Assembly: GCA_002898275.1 (NCBI GenBank)
Contig: BEIQ01000001.1
Span: 985,899 to 1,049,898 of the forward strand
Direction: 5' to 3'
DNA length: 64,000 nt
From: a bacterium HR40
Lineage (GTDB): Bacteria; Pseudomonadota; Alphaproteobacteria; Geminicoccales; Geminicoccaceae
Each line of letters begins with the position of its first letter. Position 1 is the first letter of the stretch. Below, piece by piece: positions 1 to 7,431 of the stretch. The position numbers and the translations under genes are program-made. The notes under the pieces were generated by a model. The model saw only the letters and a program-made list of their open reading frames with translations, was not told where the DNA came from and did not search any database.

Positions 1-548
1 GCAGGATCGAGCAGCACCGTGTCGACCGCACTGCCGACGAAGTCGCGCACCGTCGAAGGCCCGAGGAGAGGCAGCACCAAATAGACGCCCTCGCCCGCGC
101 CCCACACCGCTAGAGTCTGCCCGAAGTCCTCGTCTTGCTCGAGGTAGCCGAGCTCGGCGGCGAAGTCGAACAGGCCGAAGAGCCCGAGGGTCGAGTTGAT
201 CATGAACCGGCCGAGGGTGATCCCGGCACGCTCCCGCTCCCCCTGGAGGAGCGCGTTCACGAACACGACCGGCGCCGCGAGATGGTCGAGCAGGTTCCTC
301 ACCATCCTCCGCACCGGCCGCGGCACCACGAGGCCATAGACTTCGGCCGCGGGCTCGAGGACCAGTCCATCGACCACCCGATTGACGGCGAACACGGCCC
401 GGTTCACGGGTTCGAGGGGATCGTGGACGTCGCCGCGGGCTGTGGCACAGCCCGCGAGCAAACAGACCCCGAGCGGCACCAGCCGCGCCGCGCTGAAAAG
501 CCGAGTCGTCTGCCAGCGACCCGCAAAAGCCGAAAGCGAGCTGATCAC
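1..548 (-). CDS. mlaA: MlaA (VacJ) family lipoprotein, 3' end cut by window edge
   Basis: Outer-membrane lipoprotein of the Mla pathway, which removes mislocalised phospholipids from the outer leaflet and passes them to MlaC. The reading frame gives a hydrophobic leader ending in a lipobox (LLAGC), then DPLEPVNRAVFAVNR, the family hallmark, followed by the typical RAGITLGRFMINSTLGLFG stretch and LLGPSTVRDFVG near the window edge. The gene runs off the left end, so the C-terminus is missing. The start is taken as the GTG at 548; no ATG lies upstream in frame before the divergent promoter region. Other mla genes are not in the window. The family call is firm; the exact start is uncertain. Confidence 0.85.
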   Translation of the reverse strand, partial: MISSLSAFAGRWQTTRLFSAARLVPLGVCLLAGCATARGDVHDPLEPVNRAVFAVNRVVDGLVLEPAAEVYGLVVPRPVRRMVRNLLDHLAAPVVFVNALLQGERERAGITLGRFMINSTLGLFGLFDFAAELGYLEQDEDFGQTLAVWGAGEGVYLVLPLLGPSTVRDFVGSAVDTVLLDP

Positions 549-576
549 GGTCCGTTCCCGCCACCAAGTAAACAGC

Positions 577-605
577 GTTAAAGCGTAACACCATGCACCC
601 GGCAA
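577..605 (-). promoter_or_regulatory. Possible sigma70-type promoter for mlaA
   Basis: On the minus strand TTGCCG (600-605) is followed after 17 bases by TTTAAC (577-582), a 4/6 match to the -10 box, about 30 bases upstream of the mlaA start. The -10 is weak, so this is tentative. Confidence 0.3.
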
Positions 606-618
606 GGCATCGCCCGCA

Positions 619-647
619 TTGCCGGGCGGGTGCGCGATCGGTAAAAT
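619..647 (+). promoter_or_regulatory. Sigma70-type promoter for the gene at 702
   Basis: TTGCCG (619-624), a 17-base spacer and TAAAAT (642-647) make a near-consensus housekeeping promoter. The implied transcript starts near 654, about 48 bases before the ATG at 702. It lies in the divergent gap between mlaA and that gene. Confidence 0.5.
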
Positions 648-701
648 TTTCGTGAAATTCCAGCGATGCTCCGACCTCGCCAACATGGGGAAAAGGTCAC
701 C

Positions 702-974
702 ATGGATACCGTCCGCGTCGTTTCCCTCGTCGCCCTGCGACGCGACCTCGCCGAGCTGTTGCAGCCCCATCCGCTGCTGCGCCTGCGCTTCGAACGCGCG
801 CTCGCCAAGCGCGATGGCAAGCTCCTCGACGACGCTTTCCGCACTCTCGCCCTCTATCCCCAGTCCCTGCGCGAGGCGATCGAGGATGCCATCTGCCGCT
901 GGCTGTTCGGCGGCCGTCTCCTCTCCCGCGACAGCGTCGGCGGCCACGATCGGACGGGCGTCGCGGGCAGCTGA
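702..974 (+). CDS. Small hypothetical protein, 90 aa
   Basis: I do not recognise this protein. It is short, Leu/Arg-rich and probably helical (ALRRDLAELLQ, LLRLRFERALAKR), with no signal peptide or membrane segment. The ATG at 702 has a purine-rich ribosome site (GGGGAAAAGG) just upstream, and a good sigma70 promoter lies 55-80 bases upstream, both supporting a real gene. An in-frame ATG at 666 is possible but lies close to the predicted transcription start. Its last 121 bases overlap the convergent gene at 854-1318, so either the two 3' ends truly overlap or one gene is shorter than it appears. Confidence 0.55.
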   Translation: MDTVRVVSLVALRRDLAELLQPHPLLRLRFERALAKRDGKLLDDAFRTLALYPQSLREAIEDAICRWLFGGRLLSRDSVGGHDRTGVAGS

Positions 975-1318
975 GGCCGGTCTGCGGTCCCCTCCCCGGA
1001 GAGCCGCTGTGCCGCGGCACGAGCCGTCGTCGGAGGACGCCCGATCCACCCACGACCGGCGGCCACCAGGCAGGCGCGGCCGTTCGGAGCGATGCTTACG
1101 AGAGTCCAGCTATCCCCTCCTGCCGAGGTGAAGAGCTCGAGCAGATAGCCATTGTCGGCGAGCCCGTAGGCGATCGGGCGCTCGCCGAAACGCTCCATGA
1201 GCATGGTACCGAGAGCCTCGCGTGTGGCACAGGGCAGCCGCGCTACCGCTGCCGGCACCGCGGCGCTCGCCTCCGCGACACCGACCAGACTCAAAAGACC
1301 CAACAGACAAAGGCGCAT
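854..1318 (-). CDS. Secreted hypothetical protein, 154 aa
   Basis: Unknown function. The ATG at 1318 begins a signal peptide (MRLCLLGLLSLVGVAEASA) with a likely AxA cleavage site, so the product should be periplasmic. The next 75 residues (ATREALGTMLMERFGE, YLLELFTS, WTLVSIAPNGRACLVAAG) resemble small secreted proteins found widely in alphaproteobacteria. The last 55 residues are Arg/Pro-rich and low in complexity, and their DNA overlaps the convergent gene at 702-974, so the true C-terminus may be shorter or damaged. GGAAAG about 9-14 bases upstream could act as a ribosome site. Confidence 0.55.
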   Translation of the reverse strand: MRLCLLGLLSLVGVAEASAAVPAAVARLPCATREALGTMLMERFGERPIAYGLADNGYLLELFTSAGGDSWTLVSIAPNGRACLVAAGRGWIGRPPTTARAAAQRLSGEGTADRPQLPATPVRSWPPTLSRERRRPPNSQRQMASSIASRRDWG

Positions 1319-1467
1319 CGGCAGGCTTTCCGCAGGAAGGGACACGGTCGTTCGCACCGGCGATCCAACCACGCTTGGGTTGAGGATCGGTTAACGGTAC
1401 AGCCTCTCGACAGGCTGCCTCGCGGCGGTCCATCCTGCCGGCGGTTCCAGTGCCAACCGAGCGCCCC

Positions 1468-2946
1468 ATGACGACCGATCCCACCCTCTGGTCCGTACGT
1501 CGCATCCATCAGGCCTTCGGCCGTCGCGAGCTGTCGCCGGTGGAGCTGGCGCAAGCCTGTCTCCAGCGCATCGCCGAGCTCGATCCGTCGTTCGGGGCCT
1601 TCTGCCTGGTCGATGCCGAGCGCGCCCTCGCCGATGCCCGCGCTGCCGAGGCACGCTGGTTGCGAGGCGAGCCGCTGAGCCGTCTCGACGGCATTCCGAC
1701 GACGGTCAAGGACCTCGTCGACGTCAGCGGCTGGCCGACGCGGCGGGGCAGTCGAACCCTCGACGATGCACCCCCTGCCACCGCCGATGCCCCGGCCGTG
1801 GCCCGGTTGCGGCGCGCTGGGGTGGTGTTTCTCGGCAAGACCACCACCCCCGAGTTCGGTTGGAAGGCGGCGACCGACAATCCCCGCGGCGATCTCGCCC
1901 GCAATCCCTGGCAGCCGGAGCGTACCCCGGGCGGCAGCAGCGGCGGGGCAGCGGTGGCCGCGGCGACCGGCATGGGGATCCTCCATATCGGCACCGACGG
2001 CGGCGGTTCCATCCGCATCCCCGCGGCCTTCACGGGCATCTTCGGCCTCAAGCCGACTTTCGGGCGGGTGCCTGCCTATCCTCCGAGCCCCTTCGGCAAC
2101 CTCGCCCACCTCGGACCGATGACCCGCACGGTCGAGGATGCGGCCGCCATGCTCACGGTCATGGCCGGGCACGATCGCCGCGATTGGTACGCCCTGCCCG
2201 AGGATGGCCGGGACTATGTCCTCGGGCTCGAGTCCGGGATCGAGGGATATCGCATCGGCGTCTTGGCGAAACGCGGACGGATGCCGGTACCGACCCGGGT
2301 CGAGGAGGTGTTCGCCAAGGCTCTCTCGGTGCTCGAGGACCTCGGGGCGCGTCTCGAACGGACGGCTCTTCCCATGGACAGCGAGCTCGAGGAGATCTTC
2401 GACGTCCACTGGTCGGCCGGCGCCGCCAATCTGCTCGAACGCCTTCCACCGGAGAAGCGGTCGCTCGTGGAACCGGGCCTCGCCGAGATCGCGGCGCGGG
2501 GAGCGGCGCTCGACGCCGCCCGTCTGAGGCATGCCCAGCTTGCCCGGCAAAGCTTCGGCTCGGCACTCGAACAGATGTTCGCGCGCTTCGACCTGTTGGT
2601 TTCCCCGGCTGTACCGATTGGCGCCTTTGCCGTCCGCCGATTGGCTCCGGAGGGACTGCCGGCCGGTCGCTGGCTCGACTGGACCCCCTTTTCCTACCCC
2701 TTCAATCTCGGACAACAGCCAGCCTGCTCGGTGCCCATGGGCACGGACGAGGACGGCCTGCCTCTGGGCCTGCAGATCGTCGGCCCCAAATATGCCGATC
2801 ACGAGGTGCTGCGAGCGGCACGCGCCTTCGAGAGCCGAGTGGCGATCGGCCTCCCGCCGGCGCTCTCCGGTCGCCCTGCCCCGTCGGGTGACGGACGAGG
2901 AAAGGTGCCGCTCTCGCCCCGACGCGCGCGGGAAGGTGAGCGGTGA
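1468..2946 (+). CDS. Amidase signature (AS) family hydrolase
   Basis: Predicted cytoplasmic amidase of 492 residues that hydrolyses carboxamides; the substrate cannot be read from sequence. It has the full Ser-cisSer-Lys triad: Lys81 in TTVKDL, cis-Ser in PGGSSGG (157-158) and the nucleophile Ser181 in DGGGSIRIPA. GTG at 1450 is an alternative start adding six residues; ATG at 1468 is preferred. It overlaps the next gene by four bases (GTGA), so the amidase and a flavin reductase are probably co-translated. GatA is unlikely, because gatB and gatC are absent and the reductase partner suggests catabolism. Confidence 0.85.
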   Translation: MTTDPTLWSVRRIHQAFGRRELSPVELAQACLQRIAELDPSFGAFCLVDAERALADARAAEARWLRGEPLSRLDGIPTTVKDLVDVSGWPTRRGSRTLDDAPPATADAPAVARLRRAGVVFLGKTTTPEFGWKAATDNPRGDLARNPWQPERTPGGSSGGAAVAAATGMGILHIGTDGGGSIRIPAAFTGIFGLKPTFGRVPAYPPSPFGNLAHLGPMTRTVEDAAAMLTVMAGHDRRDWYALPEDGRDYVLGLESGIEGYRIGVLAKRGRMPVPTRVEEVFAKALSVLEDLGARLERTALPMDSELEEIFDVHWSAGAANLLERLPPEKRSLVEPGLAEIAARGAALDAARLRHAQLARQSFGSALEQMFARFDLLVSPAVPIGAFAVRRLAPEGLPAGRWLDWTPFSYPFNLGQQPACSVPMGTDEDGLPLGLQIVGPKYADHEVLRAARAFESRVAIGLPPALSGRPAPSGDGRGKVPLSPRRAREGER

Positions 2947-3479
2947 TCGACGAGGAGAATCCGGAGCGGCTGCGCCAGGCGTTCGTCGGCGCGATGGCGC
3001 GGGTGGTGTCGAGTGTGACCATCGTGACCACGGACGGGCCTGCCGGTCGCTTCGGCGTCACCGTCAGTGCCATGAGCTCGGTCTCTGCCGACCCGCCGCT
3101 CATCCTCGCCTGCATCAACCGCCGCAGTCCCGCCTGCCGGGCGATCGCCGAGAACCGCGTGTTCGGCGTCAACGTGCTCGCGAGTACCCAGCGGCACGTC
3201 GCCCAGACCTTCGCCGGCCGGCCCGAGAGAGGGCGGCCGTTCGACTTCGGCTGTGCCCGTTGGCGGGTGCAGATCACCGGTGCGCCCATCCTCGAAGGAT
3301 CCGTCGCTGCCTTCGACTGCCGGCTGCTCACTGCCTACGATGCCGGAACCCACCGCATCTTCATCGGCGAAGTGCTGGAAGCCACGACCGCACCGGGCGA
3401 TCCTCTGCTCTATGGCGAGCGCCGCTATGGGCGGCGGGTCGCCCTCGCCGGCCCGGAGCCAACCCCTCAATCCGGGTGA
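2943..3479 (+). CDS. Flavin reductase domain protein (HpaC-like)
   Basis: 178-residue member of the flavin reductase-like FMN-binding split-barrel family, which reduces FMN or FAD with NAD(P)H and usually feeds a partner monooxygenase. Family features are the N-terminal LRQAFVGAMARVVSSVTIVTT, the GVTVSAMSSVSADPPLILACI flavin-binding segment and the C-terminal GEVLEA region followed by YGERRYG. The GTG start overlaps the amidase stop by four bases, implying translational coupling. No two-component monooxygenase gene lies nearby, so the physiological partner is unknown. The 3' end overlaps convergent nfi by 13 bases. Confidence 0.85.
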   Translation: MIDEENPERLRQAFVGAMARVVSSVTIVTTDGPAGRFGVTVSAMSSVSADPPLILACINRRSPACRAIAENRVFGVNVLASTQRHVAQTFAGRPERGRPFDFGCARWRVQITGAPILEGSVAAFDCRLLTAYDAGTHRIFIGEVLEATTAPGDPLLYGERRYGRRVALAGPEPTPQSG

Positions 3480-4159
3480 CAGCGCGAGAGCCGATCCGCA
3501 AGCCGTACTGGCTCCGGCAGACGGAACCCGCGGCAGCAGGAGAGGGTGAGAGCGATCGCCCGCGGCAGGGACAGACGGTGACCTACCGAAACGTAGACCG
3601 GCCGCGCGCCACGCCGCGTGCGCAGGACCGCACCCACCACCTCCCCATGGTCGACGAGGGGGACATGATCGCCGGGCTCCGGGCCCGGCTCCCGATGCTC
3701 GCCGACGAGCCGCGATTTCGCCACACCTATGGTCGGCAGGCCAGTCAGCAGGCCGATATGGCAGGCGATCCCGAAGCGGCGCGGATGGGCGTAGCCGTGG
3801 CCATCGACCACGAGCAGATCGGGGATCGGGGCGAGCAGGGCGAGCGCCTTGAGGGCCGCCGGCGCCTCGCGGAAGCTCAACAACCCGGGTACGTAGGGGA
3901 AGTCGCTCGGCACTGCGGCCAAAACGCTGAGCTCGAGGTCGAGATCCTGCAGGAGCAGAAGCGCCGCCGCCGCCCAGGCGAGGCCTCGGCGCGGCTCGTA
4001 ATGGACGTCGATACCGCAGACGGTGGTCACGGGGCCAAGCTGGTCGCGAAGGACGATGTGGGCGCGCAACGCCTCCTGCAGTTCGCGCGCCGCCTTGGGC
4101 GTCTTCGGCCAGTCCTGACCGGCAAAGCGGGCAGGCCAGGTGGGATCCGACAGCGGCAC
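3467..4159 (-). CDS. nfi: Endonuclease V (deoxyinosine 3' endonuclease)
   Basis: DNA repair nuclease of 230 residues that nicks one base 3' of deoxyinosine formed by adenine deamination. Conserved acidic catalytic residues are visible: Asp51 in CGIDVHYE, Glu98 in GLLSFREAP and Asp119 in LLVVDGHGYAHPRRFG. The IGVAKSRLVG motif follows, also typical. Length matches the family. The start is GTG at 4159. It stands alone on the minus strand, convergent with the flavin reductase gene and with no obvious operon partner. The high GC content of this genome does not alter the assignment, which is clear from the motifs. Confidence 0.92.
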   Translation of the reverse strand: MPLSDPTWPARFAGQDWPKTPKAARELQEALRAHIVLRDQLGPVTTVCGIDVHYEPRRGLAWAAAALLLLQDLDLELSVLAAVPSDFPYVPGLLSFREAPAALKALALLAPIPDLLVVDGHGYAHPRRFGIACHIGLLTGLPTIGVAKSRLVGEHREPGPEPGDHVPLVDHGEVVGAVLRTRRGARPVYVSVGHRLSLPRAIALTLSCCRGFRLPEPVRLADRLSRCHPD

Positions 4160-4227
4160 TAGCGCAGCTCCGCTATCCTCGGCACGATCTTACCCTCTGG
4201 CCCCGCCCCGCCGATACCCCTCGTCCT

Positions 4228-5103
4228 TCAGCTGCCGTGGATCCTCGAGATGGCCTCATGGAGCGCCAGCGTCCGCTGCGCCATCGCGACATGGAGGTTC
4301 TCCACGAGCCGCCCATCGACCACGACCACACCCTGGCCAGCGGCCCGGGCCGCCGTCCAGGCCTCGATGATCTTGCGCGCCCGCGCCACCTCCTCGTCGC
4401 TCGGCGAGAATGCCCGATTGGCGGCATCGATCTGCTTGGGGTGGATCAGGGTCTTGCCGTCGAACCCGAGCTCGCGCCCCTGGATGCAAGCCGCCTCGAA
4501 GCCCTCCATGTCCTCGAGGTCCAAATGTACCCCGTCGAGAATGGCCAACCCCGCAGCGCGGGCAGCGAGCATGCACAGGCCGAGAGAGGTCAGCATCGGC
4601 AACCGCAGTGGAGTATGGGCACAATTGAGCTCGCGCGCGAGATCGGAGGTGCCCATGACGAAGCACGCCACCCGGGGATGGGCGCCGGCGATCTCCTCGG
4701 CGTGCAACACCCCGCGCGCGGTCTCGAGCATGCACCACACCGCGAGCTCGTCCGGCGCGCCATGCGCCTCGAGGATCGCGATCGCGCGCCGCACCGTGTC
4801 GGCGCTCTCGACTTTGGGCAATAGGATGGCATCCGCTCCGGCCCGGGCCATGGCGACGAGATCCCCATAGCCCCAGGGCGTGTCGAGGCCGTTGACCCGC
4901 ACGACGAGCTCGCGCCCCCCATACTCGGCCCGCCGGTCGAGGGTAGCGCGGATGGTCGCGCGCGCTTCTTCCTTCTTGTCGGGTGCGGTCGCATCCTCGA
5001 GGTCCAAGATCACCCCGTCCACGGCGAGGCTCTTGGCCTTTTCCTGGGCGCGCGGATTCGAGCCCGGCATATAGAGAACGCTGCGGCGCGGGCGGATCGT
5101 CAT
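4228..5103 (-). CDS. HpcH/HpaI aldolase/citrate lyase (CitE-like) family protein
   Basis: 291-residue TIM-barrel lyase related to citrate lyase beta subunit and malyl-CoA lyase; it probably cleaves or forms a C-C bond in a 3-hydroxyacyl-CoA or 3-hydroxyacid. Visible motifs are RRSVLYMPGSNPR (7-18), ILDLEDA (32-38), LPKVES (95-100), metal ligands Glu127 (MLETARG) and Asp154 (GTSDLA), and GKTLIHPKQI. Start ATG at 5103 has AGGGGAGA upstream. There are no citD/citF genes nearby, so true citrate lyase is unlikely. An (S)-citramalyl-CoA or malyl-CoA lyase role is plausible but not proven. Confidence 0.85.
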   Translation of the reverse strand: MTIRPRRSVLYMPGSNPRAQEKAKSLAVDGVILDLEDATAPDKKEEARATIRATLDRRAEYGGRELVVRVNGLDTPWGYGDLVAMARAGADAILLPKVESADTVRRAIAILEAHGAPDELAVWCMLETARGVLHAEEIAGAHPRVACFVMGTSDLARELNCAHTPLRLPMLTSLGLCMLAARAAGLAILDGVHLDLEDMEGFEAACIQGRELGFDGKTLIHPKQIDAANRAFSPSDEEVARARKIIEAWTAARAAGQGVVVVDGRLVENLHVAMAQRTLALHEAISRIHGS

Positions 5104-5253
5104 CGTCCGATGTCTCCCCTGCGATCCTTCACCGGTGCCGACGCTTAGCCGGGCACGCGCGATCGTGCCAGTCTCCCGCGACCGGATTGCCAGCCACCCG
5201 AGAAGCTGGTATGGCGAGTACAATCGAATGCTAATGCAGAGGAGGCAGAGACC

Positions 5254-6651
5254 ATGGCCCAGAGCTGGCGGCCCGACCCGAGCTTCTATCCGGCACCCCG
5301 GCTCGCCACCAAGGCGCCCCCGGAAACTCTCGCCTATGTGGTGGCCTTCGACCCGAACCGGAAGCTGCCGGACCATCTCGCGGTCGTCGATGTCGACCCG
5401 AACTCTGCCACATACGGGCAAATCGTCCACCGCACCGCGATGACGGCCGTCGGTGACGAGCTCCATCATTTCGGCTGGAACGCCTGCAGCTCGGCCCTCT
5501 GCCCGAACGCCCCGCATCCGCATGTCGAGCGACGCTATCTGGTAGTTCCGGGGCTGCGTTCCTCGCGCATCCACATTCTCGACATCAAGCCCGATCCGGC
5601 GAAGCCCGAGGTCGTCAAAGTGATCGAGCCAGAGGAAATCGCCGAGCGGGCAGGCTATTCGCGTCCCCACACCGTGCACTGCGGCCCTGAAGGAATTTAC
5701 GTCTCGGCCCTCGGCAATGGCAATGGCAAAGGGCCGGGGGGCGTGTTCCTCATGGATTGCGAGAGCTTCGAAGTGCTCGGACGCTGGGAGCTCGATCGCG
5801 GCCCGCAATATTTCGCCTACGATTTCTGGTGGCATCTCGGTCACGATGTGATGGTGACCAGCGAATGGGGTACGCCCGACATGTTCGAGGACGGGCTCAT
5901 CCCCGAGCTCATCCTCGGCGCCAAGTACGGACGGCGACTGCACTTCTGGGACCTGCACAAGCGTCGCCATTTGCAAGAGATCGACTTCGGCGACAAATAC
6001 CAGTTGGTCTTCGAACTGCGCCCGGCCCACGATCCGACCAAAGCCTATGGCTTCGTCAATTGTGTCCTCAGCCTCGAAGACCTCTCCTCTTCCATCTGGG
6101 TCTGGTACCGCGACGGCGACCGCTTCGCGGTCCGCAAGGTGATCACGATCCCGGCCGAGCCTGCCGACCCCGATCGGCTTCCTCCCGTCCTCAAGGGGTT
6201 CAAGGCGGTGCCGCCCCTCGTCACCGACATCGATCTTTCGGTCGACGATCGTTTCCTCTATGTCTCGTGCTGGGGTACCGGCGACCTGCTGCAGTACGAC
6301 GTGTCGGATCCCTTCGCGCCCAAGCTCACCGGGAAGGTGCGCATTGGCGGGATCGTGTCGCGCGCGCCCCATCCCTCGCGACCCGACCGGCCGCTCAACG
6401 GCGGGCCGCAAATGGTCGAGGTGAGCCGCGACGGCAGGCGCATCTACTTCACCAATTCCCTCTACGGCGCTGTCGATCCGCAATTCTATCCCGACGGTAT
6501 CGATGGTTGGATGGTGAAGGTCGAGGCGGATCCGCGAGGTGGACTGCGATTCGACGAGCGCTTCTTCGTCGAATGGCCGGCTCCGCACCGACCGCATCAG
6601 GTACGGCTGCAGGGTGGGGACGCGTCGTCGGACTCCTATTGCTATCCTTGA
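5254..6651 (+). CDS. SBP56 family protein, probable methanethiol oxidase
   Basis: 465-residue member of the selenium-binding protein 56 family, whose bacterial members include copper-dependent methanethiol oxidase (methanethiol to formaldehyde, H2S and H2O2). Family hallmarks are DELHHFGWNACSSALCPN near residues 68-86, RPHTVHCGPEGIYVSALG, DFWWHLGHDVMVTSEWGTP, LYVSCWGTGDLLQYD and HRPHQVRLQGGD at the C-terminus, giving the several conserved His residues expected of the metal site. No signal peptide is present, so this copy looks cytoplasmic. The next gene encodes a membrane protein and is probably co-transcribed. Calling the substrate methanethiol is inference from the family. Confidence 0.85.
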   Translation: MAQSWRPDPSFYPAPRLATKAPPETLAYVVAFDPNRKLPDHLAVVDVDPNSATYGQIVHRTAMTAVGDELHHFGWNACSSALCPNAPHPHVERRYLVVPGLRSSRIHILDIKPDPAKPEVVKVIEPEEIAERAGYSRPHTVHCGPEGIYVSALGNGNGKGPGGVFLMDCESFEVLGRWELDRGPQYFAYDFWWHLGHDVMVTSEWGTPDMFEDGLIPELILGAKYGRRLHFWDLHKRRHLQEIDFGDKYQLVFELRPAHDPTKAYGFVNCVLSLEDLSSSIWVWYRDGDRFAVRKVITIPAEPADPDRLPPVLKGFKAVPPLVTDIDLSVDDRFLYVSCWGTGDLLQYDVSDPFAPKLTGKVRIGGIVSRAPHPSRPDRPLNGGPQMVEVSRDGRRIYFTNSLYGAVDPQFYPDGIDGWMVKVEADPRGGLRFDERFFVEWPAPHRPHQVRLQGGDASSDSYCYP

Positions 6652-6695
6652 GTCCGGTGGACCGTCGCGCAGCGCGTCACCTCTGACCTGCTCCG

Positions 6696-7328
6696 GTGCG
6701 TGAGCTCTGGCCCTGGCTCGCGATCGGCGGGCTCGGGGCGTTCCACGGGCTCAACCCGGCGATGGGTTGGTTGTTCGCGGTGGCCCTCGGGCTGCATCGT
6801 GGAAGCGGGCGAGTCGTGGCATTCGCCCTGCTGCCGATCGCCCTCGGCCATCTGGCAGCGGTCGCCGGCACGCTCGCCGTTTTCCTCGGGCTCGGGCTCG
6901 TCCTCGACGGTCCATGGCTGCGGCGGGTCGGCGGCCTGCTGCTCGTGGGCTGGGCTTTCTGGCACTGGCGTTTCGGTCGGCGCCATCGCGTGCGTTTCGG
7001 TATGACAGTCGGCTCCCTCGGCCTCTTCGCCTGGTCGTCGCTCATGGCGAGCGCCCATGGCGCCGGCCTCATGCTGATCCCGGCCTTTCTCCCGATCTGC
7101 TTCACCCCGGCCGGAGAGTTCGCTTCGTCATTCGGGACTTCGGTCGGCCTCGCCCTCGCCGCGGTCCTTCTGCACACCGGCGCCATGCTCGCCACGACTG
7201 CCCTCCTCGCCTTCGTCGTCTACCGTCTTGTCGGCGTGGCGGTGCTGCGGCAGGCCTGGATCAACTTGGACATACCGTGGACGGCCGCCCTCGTCGTCTC
7301 CGGGAGCCTGTTGCTGCTGTGGCCCTGA
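6696..7328 (+). CDS. Polytopic membrane protein downstream of the SBP56 gene
   Basis: 210-residue integral membrane protein with roughly six hydrophobic segments. It opens with WPWLAIGGLGAFHGLNPAMGWLF; the short GxxHGLNPAMG motif recalls the HGxxP motifs of NicO/UreH/DsbD-like metal or electron transporters. A later ASAHGAGLM repeats the His-Gly pattern, suggesting a duplicated half. The start is GTG at 6696, 44 bases after the SBP56 stop, so it is probably in the same transcript. A role in copper delivery or export of an SBP56 reaction product is a guess from context; the family has no function that I know of. Confidence 0.7.
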   Translation: MRELWPWLAIGGLGAFHGLNPAMGWLFAVALGLHRGSGRVVAFALLPIALGHLAAVAGTLAVFLGLGLVLDGPWLRRVGGLLLVGWAFWHWRFGRRHRVRFGMTVGSLGLFAWSSLMASAHGAGLMLIPAFLPICFTPAGEFASSFGTSVGLALAAVLLHTGAMLATTALLAFVVYRLVGVAVLRQAWINLDIPWTAALVVSGSLLLLWP

Positions 7329-7344
7329 GGGCCGCGCGCGGCGG

Positions 7345-7388
7345 CTGTCATCGTCTTCTTGCACGGACGTCACGAATCTGCCTAACCT
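7345..7388 (+). promoter_or_regulatory. Possible Pho box and promoter of phoX
   Basis: CTGTCAT (7345-7351) is a perfect Pho-box half site. At 11-base steps it is followed by a poor copy TTCTTGC (7356-7362) and a partial copy ACGTCAC (7367-7373, 4/7). A possible promoter, TTGCAC (7359-7364), 18 bases, TAACCT (7383-7388), overlaps and sits 44 bases before the phoX ATG. PhoB activation would suit a phosphatase gene, but only one half site matches well. Confidence 0.35.
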
Positions 7389-7431
7389 TTCCCGCAAACG
7401 GGAGGCGTTCCGCGTACCAAGGAGACCAGCC

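Noticed and set aside
1468-2946. Amidase as GatA of the Asp/Glu-tRNA amidotransferase
   Set aside because: There is no gatC or gatB beside it and it is coupled to a flavin reductase; the general amidase family is the safer call.
5187-5224. TTGCCA and TACAAT as the promoter of the SBP56 gene
   Set aside because: The spacing is 26 bases, too long for sigma70; no better -35 pairs with TACAAT.
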